Shown here: one piece after another, positions 1 to 9,463 of the stretch
Layout of the letters: every line of letters begins with the position of its first letter
Position numbering within the stretch: the stretch's first letter is position 1
Assembly (NCBI GenBank): GCA_028752905.1
Contig: JAQNBH010000048.1
Location: 186,001-250,000, forward strand
DNA: 64,000 nt
Direction of reading: 5' to 3'
DNA from: Cladorhizidae sp. MBARI D1340-BT2
Lineage: Eukaryota; Porifera; Demospongiae; Poecilosclerida; Cladorhizidae
Notes under the pieces: generated by a model
Told to the model about the DNA's origin: nothing
The model's input: the letters and a program-made list of their open reading frames with translations, nothing else
Databases searched by the model: none
Program-made: the position numbers and the translations under genes

Positions 1-615
1 ATGTTTGGTATCAAGAGAGAGAACAGAGAGAGGCCTACCTTTAGAGCTATATATCAAGTCTATTCAGTGAAGTGTGGAGAATCTATGAAGCTAACATGTT
101 TAGCTCAAGATAGAGAACACTGAGAGATACCTATCTTGCAAGTCCATTACAGTGAAGTGTGCAGAATATATGGATGTTTGGTATCAAGAGAGAGCACTTA
201 GAGAGTCCTATCTTAATAGCTATACATCAAGTCTATTCAGTGAAGTGTGGAGAATCTATGAAGCTAACCTGTTTAGCATCAAGATAGAGAACACATAGAG
301 AAACCTATCTTGTGATTCTATGTATGCAGAATATACGGATGTTTGGTATCAAGAGAGAGAACAGAGAGAGGCCTACCTTTAGAGCTATATATCAAGTCTA
401 TTCAGTGAAGTGTGGAGAATCTATGAAGCTAACATGTTCAGCTCAAGATAGAGAACACTGAGAGATACCTATCTTGCAAGTCCATTACAGTGAAGTGTGC
501 AGAATATATGGATGTTTGGTATCAAGAGAGAGCACTTAGAGAGTCCTATCTTAATAGCTATACATCAAGTCTATTCAGTGAAGTGTGGATAATCTACGAA
601 GCTAACATGTTTAGC
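1..615 (+). repeat. Tail of an extended unit (partial)
   Basis: Contains the last 9 bp of B1, B2 (10-104), C1 (105-182), a chimeric C2 with an A2-type end (183-277), then B (278-442) and C (443-615). This is the B-C-B-C arrangement of a 1246 bp unit, cut by the window edge, and it matches 7033-7647. Confidence 0.93.
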
Positions 616-1523
616 ATCAAGTAAGAGTACAATTCATAACTGCCCTAATTAACAAGACCAAAGTCCCAGATTTTGTCAACTGATAGAGATGGCCCTTATC
701 TGCAACATGTCAACAGATTATCAATAAATGTAGTGGTTTTTCACTGGCAGGCCACCGCTTTGGCAACTGGAAAACGCCAGGAAAGATCGCAAACCTTACC
801 ACTTCAAATCACCATAACTTGCTAATACTTAGAGTACTCAAAATTTTGGCACGTACAAAAGACAGATAATTAGAAGGGCTATCCGGTGATATAAAAATTA
901 TCTTTTTTGGGTAAAGTGTAGCAAAGTTATGAGCTTAACGGCAAAATAACAAGATTTTGGGGTGGAAAATGAGAAACATATAGACCAAATTAGGGCAAAT
1001 ATCAAGATAGAGAACACACAATGAAACCTATCATTCGAATCATATCAAGTCCATTACAGAGAAGTGTGCAGAATATTATGGATGTTTGATATCAACAGAG
1101 AGCACAGGGAGAGACCTATCTTAATAGCTATATATCAAGTTTATACAGTGAAGTGTGGAGAATCTATGAAGCTAACCTGTTTAGCATCAAGATAGAGAAC
1201 ACATAGAGAAACCTATCTTGTGATTCTATGTATGCAGAATATACGGATGTTTGGTATCAAGAGAGAGAACAGAGAGAGGCCTACCTTTAGAGCGATATAT
1301 CAAGTCTATTCAGTGAAGTGTGGAGAATCTATGAAGCTAACATGTTTAGCTCAAGATAGAGAACACTGAGAGATACCTATCTTGCAAGTCCATTACAGTG
1401 AAGTGTGCAGAATATATGGATGTTTGGTATCAAGAGAGAGCACTTAGAGAGTCCTATCTTAATAGCTATACATCAAGTCTATTCAGTGAAGTGTGGATAA
1501 TCTACGAAGCTAACATGTCTAGC
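616..1523 (+). repeat. Unit 1, 908 bp, TAA-marked
   Basis: +84 is T; GATCGCAA; CCGGTGAT; tract 1 T6G3; +306 C. GCTTAACGG at 931-940 and tract 2 interrupted as T4 G4 T G2 A4. A1 has ACAGAGAAG in place of ACAGTGAAG. Body CG; ends CATGTCT. Confidence 0.95.
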
Positions 1524-2431
1524 ATCAAGTAAGAGTACAATTCATAACTGCCCTAATTAACAAGACCAAAGTCCCAGATTTTGTCAACTGATAGAGAAGG
1601 CCCTTATCTGCAACATGTCAACAGATTATCAATAAATGTAGTGGTTTTTCACTGGCAGGCCACCGCTTTGGCAACTGGAAAACGCCAGGAAAGATCGCAA
1701 ACCTTACCACTTCAAATCACCATAACTTGCTAATACTTAGAGTACTCAAATTTTTTGCACGTACAAAAGACAGATAATTAGAAGGGCTATCCGGTGATAT
1801 AAAAATTATCTTTTTTGGGTAAAGTGTAGAAAAGTTATGAGCTTTACGGCAAAATAACAAGATTTTGGGGGGGAAAATGAGAAACATATAGACCAAATTA
1901 GGGCAAATATCAAGATAGAGAACACACAATGAAACCTATCATTCGAATCATATCAAGTCCATTACAGTGAAGTGTGCAGAATATTATGGATGTTTGATAT
2001 CAACAGAGAGCACAGGGAGAGACCTATCTTAATAGCTATATATCAAGTTTATACAGTGAAGTGTGGAGAATCTATGAAGCTAACCTGTTTAGCATCAAGA
2101 TAGAGAACACATAGAGAAACCTATCTTGTGATTCTATGTATGCAGAATATACGGATGTTTGGTATCAAGAGAGAGAACAGAGAGAGGCCTACCTTTAGAG
2201 TGATATATCAAGTCTATTCAGTGAAGTGTGGAGAATCTATGAAGCTAACATGTTTAGCTCAAGATAGAGAACACTGAGAGATACCTATCTTGCAAGTCCA
2301 TTACAGTGAAGTGTGCAGAATATATGGATGTTTGGTATCAAGAGAGAGCACTTAGAGAGTCCTATCTTAATAGCTATACATCAAGTCTATTCAGTGAAGT
2401 GTGGATAATCTACGAAGCTAACATGTTTAGC
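1524..2431 (+). repeat. Unit 2, 908 bp, CAAATTTTTTGC type
   Basis: Distinct A3T6G1 tract where most units have A4T4G2. GATCGCAA; tract 1 T6G3; tract 2 T4G7A4. Body TG. First member of the 1816 bp pair. Confidence 0.95.
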
Positions 2432-2816
2432 ATCAAGTAAGAGTACAATTCATAACTGCCCTAATTAACAAGACCAAAGTCCCAGATTTTGTCAACTGAT
2501 AGAGAAGGCCCTTATCTGCAACATGTCAACAGATTATCAATAAATGTAGTGGTTTTTCACTGGCAGGCCACCGCTTTGGCAACTGGAAAACGCCAGGAAA
2601 GATCACAAACCTTACCACTTCAAATCACCATAACTTGCTAATACTTAGAGTACTCAAAATTTTGGCACGTACAAAAGACAGATAATTAGAAGGGCTATCC
2701 GGTGATATAAAAATTATCTTTTTTGGGTAAAGTGTAGAAAAGTTATGAGCTTTACGGCAAAATAACAAGATTTTTGGGGGGGAAATGAGAAACATATAGA
2801 CCAAATTAGGGCAAAT
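2432..2816 (+). repeat. U segment of reference unit (385 bp, non-monomeric)
   Basis: This part of each unit shows no similarity to the monomers except perhaps its first 25 bases, which look like a degenerate monomer start (ATCAAG, then AGAG and ACAA). It holds a 10 bp inverted repeat near its ends (TGCCCTAATT at 2457-2466, AATTAGGGCA at 2804-2813), an inner imperfect inverted repeat (2629-2646 against 2729-2747), an 8 bp inverted repeat (AGATAATT 2680-2687, AATTATCT 2712-2719), the palindrome GAGTACTC, the motif TATAAAAA, and two homopolymer tracts. ATCAAG occurs at its first six bases and again directly after it. It may be an old insertion, perhaps of a MITE-like foldback element, that was then amplified with the array; this is inference. 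Confidence 0.85.
2705..2713 (+). promoter_or_regulatory. TATAAAAA motif in U (possible TATA-like element)
   Basis: The core TATAAAAA lies here in the reference unit and is present at the same offset in the units I compared, including those where the preceding A is a T (GTGTTATAAAAA). It could serve as a TATA box if the satellite is transcribed toward the body, but no gene follows it and the region is AT-rich, so chance is a good alternative. Confidence 0.15.
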
Positions 2817-2906
2817 ATCAAGATAGAGAACACACAATGAAACCTATCATTCGAATCATATCAAGTCCATTACAGTGAAGTGTGCAGAATATTATGGATG
2901 TTTGAT
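2817..2906 (+). repeat. Monomer A1 (90 bp) of reference unit
   Basis: First monomer after U. It starts ATCAAGATAGAGAACAC, has an internal TATCAAG, then the shared core ACAGTGAAGTGTG, and ends ATGGATGTTTGAT. It is the longest of the three odd-numbered monomers and the only one with CATTCGAATCATAT, which C1 and B1 lack. Confidence 0.9.
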
Positions 2907-3001
2907 ATCAACAGAGAGCACAGGGAGAGACCTATCTTAATAGCTATATATCAAGTTTATACAGTGAAGTGTGGAGAATCTATGAAGCTAACCTGTTTAG
3001 C
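2907..3001 (+). repeat. Monomer A2 (95 bp) of reference unit
   Basis: Starts ATCAACAGAGAGCACAGG, contains CCTATCTTAATAGC, the core CAGTGAAGTGTGGA, and ends AACCTGTTTAGC. The end CCTG separates it from B2 and C2 (CATG), which makes it a useful marker for the chimeric C2 copies in extended units. Confidence 0.9.
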
Positions 3002-3071
3002 ATCAAGATAGAGAACACATAGAGAAACCTATCTTGTGATTCTATGTATGCAGAATATACGGATGTTTGGT
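3002..3071 (+). repeat. Monomer B1 (70 bp) of reference unit
   Basis: Starts ATCAAGATAGAGAACACATAG and ends CGGATGTTTGGT. Aligned with A1 it lacks about 20 bp in the middle, including the CAGTGAAGTG core. It is the shortest monomer. Confidence 0.9.
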
Positions 3072-3166
3072 ATCAAGAGAGAGAACAGAGAGAGGCCTAC
3101 CTTTAGAGCGATATATCAAGTCTATTCAGTGAAGTGTGGAGAATCTATGAAGCTAACATGTTTAGC
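3072..3166 (+). repeat. Monomer B2 (95 bp) of reference unit
   Basis: Starts ATCAAGAGAGAGAACAG, then GGCCTACCTTTAGAG followed by a dinucleotide (CG here, TG or CT in other units) that is the best single marker of body subtype. It ends AACATGTTTAGC. Confidence 0.9.
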
Positions 3167-3244
3167 TCAAGATAGAGAACACTGAGAGATACCTATCTTG
3201 CAAGTCCATTACAGTGAAGTGTGCAGAATATATGGATGTTTGGT
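3167..3244 (+). repeat. Monomer C1 (78 bp) of reference unit
   Basis: Starts TCAAGATAGAGAACACTGAG; the first A of ATCAAG is missing in every unit. It keeps the GTCCATTACAGTGAAGTG core of A1 but has a deletion of about 12 bp just before it. Confidence 0.9.
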
Positions 3245-3339
3245 ATCAAGAGAGAGCACTTAGAGAGTCCTATCTTAATAGCTATACATCAAGTCTATTC
3301 AGTGAAGTGTGGATAATCTACGAAGCTAACATGTTTAGC
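3245..3339 (+). repeat. Monomer C2 (95 bp) of reference unit
   Basis: Starts ATCAAGAGAGAGCACTTAG, then CCTATCTTAATAGCTATAC, then the core ending GTGGATAATCTACG, and finishes AACATGTTTAGC. The next U begins at the following base. Subtypes carry GAGTGAG with GGCTAATC, or end CATGTCT. Confidence 0.9.
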
Positions 3340-4585
3340 ATCAAGTAAGAGTACAATTCATAACTGCCCTAATTAACAAGACCAAAGTCCCAGATTTTGT
3401 CAACTGATAGAGAAGGCCCTTATCTGCAACATGTCAACAGATTATCAATAAATGTAGTGGTTTTTCACTGGCAGGCCACCGCTTTGGCAACTGGAAAACG
3501 CCAGGAAAGATCGCAAACCTTACCACTTCAAATCACCATAACTTGCTAATACTTAGAGTACTCAAAATTTTGGCACGTACAAAAGACAGATAATTAGAAG
3601 GGCTATCCGGTGTTATAAAAATTATCTTTTGGGGGTAAAGTGTAGAAAAGTTATGAGCTTTACGGCAAAATAACAAGATTTTTGGGGGGGAAATGAGAAA
3701 CATATAGACCAAATTAGGGCAAATATCAAGATAGAGAACACACAATGAAACCTATCATTCGAATCATATCAAGTCCATTACAGTGAAGTGTGCAGAATAT
3801 TATGGATGTTTGATATCAACAGAGAGCACAGGGAGAGACCTATCTTAATAGCTATATATCAAGTTTATACAGTGAAGTGTGGAGAATCTATGAAGCTAAC
3901 CTGTTTAGCATCAAGATAGAGAACACATAGAGAAACCTATCTTGTGATTCTATGTATGCAGAATATACGGATGTTTGGTATCAAGAGAGAGAACAGAGAG
4001 AGGCCTACCTTTAGAGCTATATATCAAGTCTATTCAGTGAAGTGTGGAGAATCTATGAAGCTAACATGTTTAGCTCAAGATAGAGAACACTGAGAGATAC
4101 CTATCTTGCAAGTCCATTACAGTGAAGTGTGCAGAATATATGGATGTTTGGTATCAAGAGAGAGCACTTAGAGAGTCCTATCTTAATAGCTATACATCAA
4201 GTCTATTCAGTGAAGTGTGGAGAATCTATGAAGCTAACCTGTTTAGCATCAAGATAGAGAACACATAGAGAAACCTATCTTGTGATTCTATGTATGCAGA
4301 ATATACGGATGTTTGGTATCAAGAGAGAGAACAGAGAGAGGCCTACCTTTAGAGCTATATATCAAGTCTATTCAGTGAAGTGTGGAGAATCTATGAAGCT
4401 AACATGTTCAGCTCAAGATAGAGAACACTGAGAGATACCTATCTTGCAAGTCCATTACAGTGAAGTGTGCAGAATATATGGATGTTTGGTATCAAGAGAG
4501 AGCACTTAGAGAGTCCTATCTTAATAGCTATACATCAAGTCTATTCAGTGAAGTGTGGATAATCTACGAAGCTAACATGTTTAGC
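3340..4585 (+). repeat. Unit 4, extended 1246 bp
   Basis: U with CCGGTGTTAT and tract 1 T4G5; tract 2 T5G7A3. Body is A-B-C-B-C: the first C2 (4153-4247) is chimeric with an A2-type end, and the extra B-C is 4248-4585. Second B2 ends CATGTTCA. Confidence 0.95.
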
Positions 4586-5493
4586 ATCAAGTAAGAGTAC
4601 AATTCATAACTGCCCTAATTAACAAGACCAAAGTCCCAGATTTTGTCAACTGATAGAGATGGCCCTTATCTGCAACATGTCAACAGATTATCAATAAATG
4701 TAGTGGTTTTTCACTGGCAGGCCACCGCTTTGGCAACTGGAAAACGCCAGGAAAGATCGCAAACCTTACCACTTCAAATCACCATAACTTGCTAATACTT
4801 AGAGTACTCAAAATTTTGGCACGTACAAAAGACAGATAATTAGAAGGGCTATCCGGTGATATAAAAATTATCTTTTTGGGGTAAAGTGTAGAAAAGTTAT
4901 GAGCTTTACGGCAAAATAACAAGATTTTTTGGGGGAAAATGAGAAACATATAGACCAAATTAGGGCAAATATCAAGATAGAGAACACACAATGAAACCTA
5001 TCATTCGAATCATATCAAGTCCATTACAGTGAAGTCTGCAGAATATTATGGATGTTTGATATCAACAGAGAGCACAGGGAGAGACCTATCTTAATAGCTA
5101 TATATCAAGTTTATACAGTGAAGTGTGGAGAATCTATGAAGCTAACCTGTTTAGCATCAAGATAGAGAACACATAGAGAAACCTATCTTGTGATTCTATG
5201 TATGCAGAATATACGGATGTTTGGTATCAAGAGAGAGAACAGAGAGAGACCTACCTTTAGAGCTATATATCAAGTCTATTCAGTGAAGTGTGGAGAATCT
5301 ATGAAGCTAACATGTTCAGCTCAAGATAGAGAACACTGAGAGATACCTATCTTGCAAGTCCATTACAGTGAAGTGTGCAGAATATATGGATGTTTGGTAT
5401 CAAGAGTGAGCACTTAGAGAGTCCTATCTTAATAGCTATACATCAAGTCTATTCAGTGAAGTGTGGCTAATCTACGAAGCTAACATGTTTAGC
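4586..5493 (+). repeat. Unit 5, 908 bp
   Basis: +84 T; tract 1 T5G4; tract 2 T6G5A4; A1 has GAAGTCTGC. B2 has GAGAGACCTACC with CT and CATGTTCA; C2 has GAGTGAG and GGCTAATC. It looks like a fusion of a 15250-type U with a 16496-type body. Confidence 0.95.
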
Positions 5494-6401
5494 ATCAAGT
5501 AAGAGTACAATTCATAACTGCCCTAATTAACAAGACCAAAGTCCCAGATTTTGTCAACTGATAGAGAAGGCCCTTATCTGCAACATGTCAACAGATTATC
5601 AATAAATGTAGTGGTTTTTCACTGGCAGGCCACCGCTTTGGCAACTGGAAAACGCCAGGAAAGATCGCAAACCTTACCACTTCAAATCACCATAACTTGC
5701 TAATACTTAGAGTACTCAAAATTTTGGCACGTACAAAAGACAGATAATTAGAAGGGCTATTCGGTGATATAAAAATTATCTTTTTTGGGTAAAGTGTAGC
5801 AAAGTTATGAGCTTTACGGCAAAATAACAAGATTTTTGGGGGGAAAATGAGAAACATATAGACCAAATTAGGGCAAATATCAAGATAGAGAACACACAAT
5901 GAAACCTATCATTCGAATCATATCAAGTCCATTACAGTGAAGTGTGCAGAATATTATGGATGTTTGATATCAACAGAGAGCACAGGGAGAGACCTATCTT
6001 AATAGCTATATATCAAGTTTATACAGTGAAGTGTGGAGAATCTATGAAGCTAACCTGTTTAGCATCAAGATAGAGAACACATAGAGAAACCTATCTTGTG
6101 ATTCTATGTATGCAGAATATACGGATGTTTGGTATCAAGAGAGAGAACAGAGAGAGGCCTACCTTTAGAGCTATATATCAAGTCTATTCAGTGAAGTGTG
6201 GAGAATCTATGAAGCTAACATATTTAGCTCAAGATAGAGAACACTGAGAGATACCTATCTTGCAAGTCCATTACAGTGAAGTGTGCAGAATATATGGATG
6301 TTTCGTATCAAGAGTGAGCACTTAGAGAGTCCTATCTTAATAGCTATACATCAAGTCTATTCAGTGAAGTGTGGCTAATCTACGAAGCTAACATGTTTAG
6401 C
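5494..6401 (+). repeat. Unit 6, 908 bp, ATTCGG type
   Basis: ATTCGGTGAT; +306 C; tract 1 T6G3; tract 2 T5G6A4. Body CT with CATATTTA, GAGTGAG, GGCTAATC, and a private GTTTCGTATC at the C1 end. Confidence 0.95.
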
Positions 6402-7647
6402 ATCAAGTAAGAGTACAATTCATAACTGCCCTAATTAACAAGACCAAAGTCCCAGATTTTGTCAACTGATAGAGAAGGCCCTTATCTGCAACATGTCAAC
6501 AGATTATCAATAAATGTAGTGGTTTTTCACTGGCAGGCCACCGCTTTGGCAACTGGAAAACGCCAGGAAAGATCGCAAACCTTACCACTTCAAATCACCA
6601 TAACTTGCTAATACTTAGAGTACTCAAAATTTTGGCACGTACAAAAGACAGATAATTAGAAGGGCTATCCAGTGATATAAAAATTATCTTTTTTGGGTAA
6701 AGTGTAGCAAAGTTATGAGCTTTACGGCAAAATAACAAGATTTTTGGGGGGAAAATGAGAAACATATAGACCAAATTAGGGCAAATATCAAGATAGAGAA
6801 CACACAATGAAACCTATCATTCGAATCATATCAAGTCCATTACAGTGAAGTGTGCAGAATATTATGGATGTTTGATATCAACAGAGAGCACAGGGAGAGA
6901 CCTATCTTAATAGCTATATATCAAGTTTATACAGTGAAGTGTGGAGAATCTATGAAGCTAACCTGTTTAGCATCAAGATAGAGAACACATAGAGAAACCT
7001 ATCTTGTGATTCTATGTATGCAGAATATACGGATGTTTGGTATCAAGAGAGAGAACAGAGAGAGGCCTACCTTTAGAGCTATATATCAAGTCTATTCAGT
7101 GAAGTGTGGAGAATCTATGAAGCTAACATGTTTAGCTCAAGATAGAGAACACTGAGAGATACCTATCTTGCAAGTCCATTACAGTGAAGTGTGCAGAATA
7201 TATGGATGTTTGGTATCAAGAGAGAGCACTTAGAGAGTCCTATCTTAATAGCTATACATCAAGTCTATTCAGTGAAGTGTGGAGAATCTATGAAGCTAAC
7301 CTGTTTAGCATCAAGATAGAGAACACATAGAGAAACCTATCTTGTGATTCTATGTATGCAGAATATACGGATGTTTGGTATCAAGAGAGAGAACAGAGAG
7401 AGGCCTACCTTTAGAGCTATATATCAAGTCTATTCAGTGAAGTGTGGAGAATCTATGAAGCTAACATGTTCAGCTCAAGATAGAGAACACTGAGAGATAC
7501 CTATCTTGCAAGTCCATTACAGTGAAGTGTGCAGAATATATGGATGTTTGGTATCAAGAGAGAGCACTTAGAGAGTCCTATCTTAATAGCTATACATCAA
7601 GTCTATTCAGTGAAGTGTGGATAATCTACGAAGCTAACATGTTTAGC
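6402..7647 (+). repeat. Unit 7, extended 1246 bp
   Basis: CCAGTGAT; +306 C; tract 2 T5G6A4. Chimeric C2 at 7215-7309 and extra B-C at 7310-7647. The body matches the window's left edge. Confidence 0.95.
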
Positions 7648-8555
7648 ATCAAGTAAGAGTACAATTCATAACTGCCCTAATTAACAAGACCAAAGTCCCA
7701 GATTTTGTCAACTGATAGAGATGGCCCTTATCTGCAACATGTCAACAGATTATCAATAAATGTAGTGGTTTTTCACTGGCAGGCCACCGCTTTGGCAACT
7801 GGAAAACGCCAGGAAAGATCGCAAACCTTACCACTTCAAATCACCATAACTTGCTAATACTTAGAGTACTCAAAATTTTGGCACGTACAAAAGACAGATA
7901 ATTAGAAGGGCTATCCGGTGATATAAAAATTATCTTTTTTGGGTAAAGTGTAGCAAAGTTATGAGCTTAACGGCAAAATAACAAGATTTTGGGGTGGAAA
8001 ATGAGAAACATATAGACCAAATTAGGGCAAATATCAAGATAGAGAACACACAATGAAACCTATCATTCGAATCATATCAAGTCCATTACAGAGAAGTGTG
8101 CAGAATATTATGGATGTTTGATATCAACAGAGAGCACAGGGAGAGACCTATCTTAATAGCTATATATCAAGTTTATACAGTGAAGTGTGGAGAATCTATG
8201 AAGCTAACCTGTTTAGCATCAAGATAGAGAACACATAGAGAAACCTATCTTGTGATTCTATGTATGCAGAATATACGGATGTTTGGTATCAAGAGAGAGA
8301 ACAGAGAGAGGCCTACCTTTAGAGCGATATATCAAGTCTATTCAGTGAAGTGTGGAGAATCTATGAAGCTAACATGTTTAGCTCAAGATAGAGAACACTG
8401 AGAGATACCTATCTTGCAAGTCCATTACAGTGAAGTGTGCAGAATATATGGATGTTTGGTATCAAGAGAGAGCACTTAGAGAGTCCTATCTTAATAGCTA
8501 TACATCAAGTCTATTCAGTGAAGTGTGGATAATCTACGAAGCTAACATGTCTAGC
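7648..8555 (+). repeat. Unit 8, 908 bp, TAA-marked
   Basis: Same marker set as unit 1: +84 T, A at 7969, interrupted tract 2, ACAGAGAAG, CG, CATGTCT. First unit of macro-repeat copy 2. Confidence 0.95.
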
Positions 8556-9463
8556 ATCAAGTAAGAGTACAATTCATAACTGCCCTAATTAACAAGACCA
8601 AAGTCCCAGATTTTGTCAACTGATAGAGAAGGCCCTTATCTGCAACATGTCAACAGATTATCAATAAATGTAGTGGTTTTTCACTGGCAGGCCACCGCTT
8701 TGGCAACTGGAAAACGCCAGGAAAGATCGCAAACCTTACCACTTCAAATCACCATAACTTGCTAATACTTAGAGTACTCAAATTTTTTGCACGTACAAAA
8801 GACAGATAATTAGAAGGGCTATCCGGTGATATAAAAATTATCTTTTTTGGGTAAAGTGTAGAAAAGTTATGAGCTTTACGGCAAAATAACAAGATTTTGG
8901 GGGGGAAAATGAGAAACATATAGACCAAATTAGGGCAAATATCAAGATAGAGAACACACAATGAAACCTATCATTCGAATCATATCAAGTCCATTACAGT
9001 GAAGTGTGCAGAATATTATGGATGTTTGATATCAACAGAGAGCACAGGGAGAGACCTATCTTAATAGCTATATATCAAGTTTATACAGTGAAGTGTGGAG
9101 AATCTATGAAGCTAACCTGTTTAGCATCAAGATAGAGAACACATAGAGAAACCTATCTTGTGATTCTATGTATGCAGAATATACGGATGTTTGGTATCAA
9201 GAGAGAGAACAGAGAGAGGCCTACCTTTAGAGTGATATATCAAGTCTATTCAGTGAAGTGTGGAGAATCTATGAAGCTAACATGTTTAGCTCAAGATAGA
9301 GAACACTGAGAGATACCTATCTTGCAAGTCCATTACAGTGAAGTGTGCAGAATATATGGATGTTTGGTATCAAGAGAGAGCACTTAGAGAGTCCTATCTT
9401 AATAGCTATACATCAAGTCTATTCAGTGAAGTGTGGATAATCTACGAAGCTAACATGTTTAGC
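8556..9463 (+). repeat. Unit 9, 908 bp, CAAATTTTTTGC type
   Basis: Same alleles as unit 2 (tract 2 T4G7A4, body TG). First member of pair 1 of copy 2. Confidence 0.95.

Larger units (their letters stand above)
2432..3339 (+). repeat. Unit 3, 908 bp (reference unit)
   Basis: GATCACAA; tract 1 T6G3; +306 A; tract 2 T5G7A3; body CG. Second member of the 1816 bp pair. Its sub-parts are annotated individually. Confidence 0.95.
1..7647 (+). repeat. Macro-repeat copy 1 (left part truncated)
   Basis: Positions 1 to about 3300 match 7033 to about 10300 at a shift of 7032. The order is: extended-unit tail, TAA-marked unit (616), one 1816 bp pair (1524, 2432), GTGTTAT-type 1246 bp unit (3340), then 4586, 5494 and a second 1246 bp unit (6402). 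From 616 the copy is 7032 bp. Confidence 0.85.

Noticed and set aside
1717..1929. 70-residue protein gene repeated in almost every unit (minus strand)
   Set aside because: It starts with TTG, three copies have an in-frame TAA, amino-acid changes follow neutral repeat variants including the homopolymer shifts, it crosses the U-monomer border, and it has no recognisable domain. Its conservation is that of the whole array.
2529..2600. GC-richer stretch with CTGGC/GCCAG and TGGC-AG-GCCA as a terminator, tRNA or structured RNA
   Set aside because: The arms are short, no T-run follows, and no cloverleaf or known RNA motif can be drawn.
2771..2785. Telomere-like TTTTGGGG motif
   Set aside because: One occurrence per unit, never in tandem, and the T and G counts vary.
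2432..2816. Calling U a confirmed MITE
   Set aside because: The 10 bp inverted repeats do not coincide with the ATCAAG direct repeats, the ends fit no superfamily clearly, and no copy outside the array can be seen.
2840..2860. Pol III B-box (tRNA-derived SINE origin), from ATTCGAATC in A1
   Set aside because: Only the central TTCGA and one C match; the flanking bases differ, no convincing A-box lies upstream and no A-rich tail follows.
2840..2865. CENP-B box-like sequence in A1 (CATTCGAATCATATCA)
   Set aside because: TTCG, four bases and an A are spaced as in the box, but the required CGGG half is TCAA.
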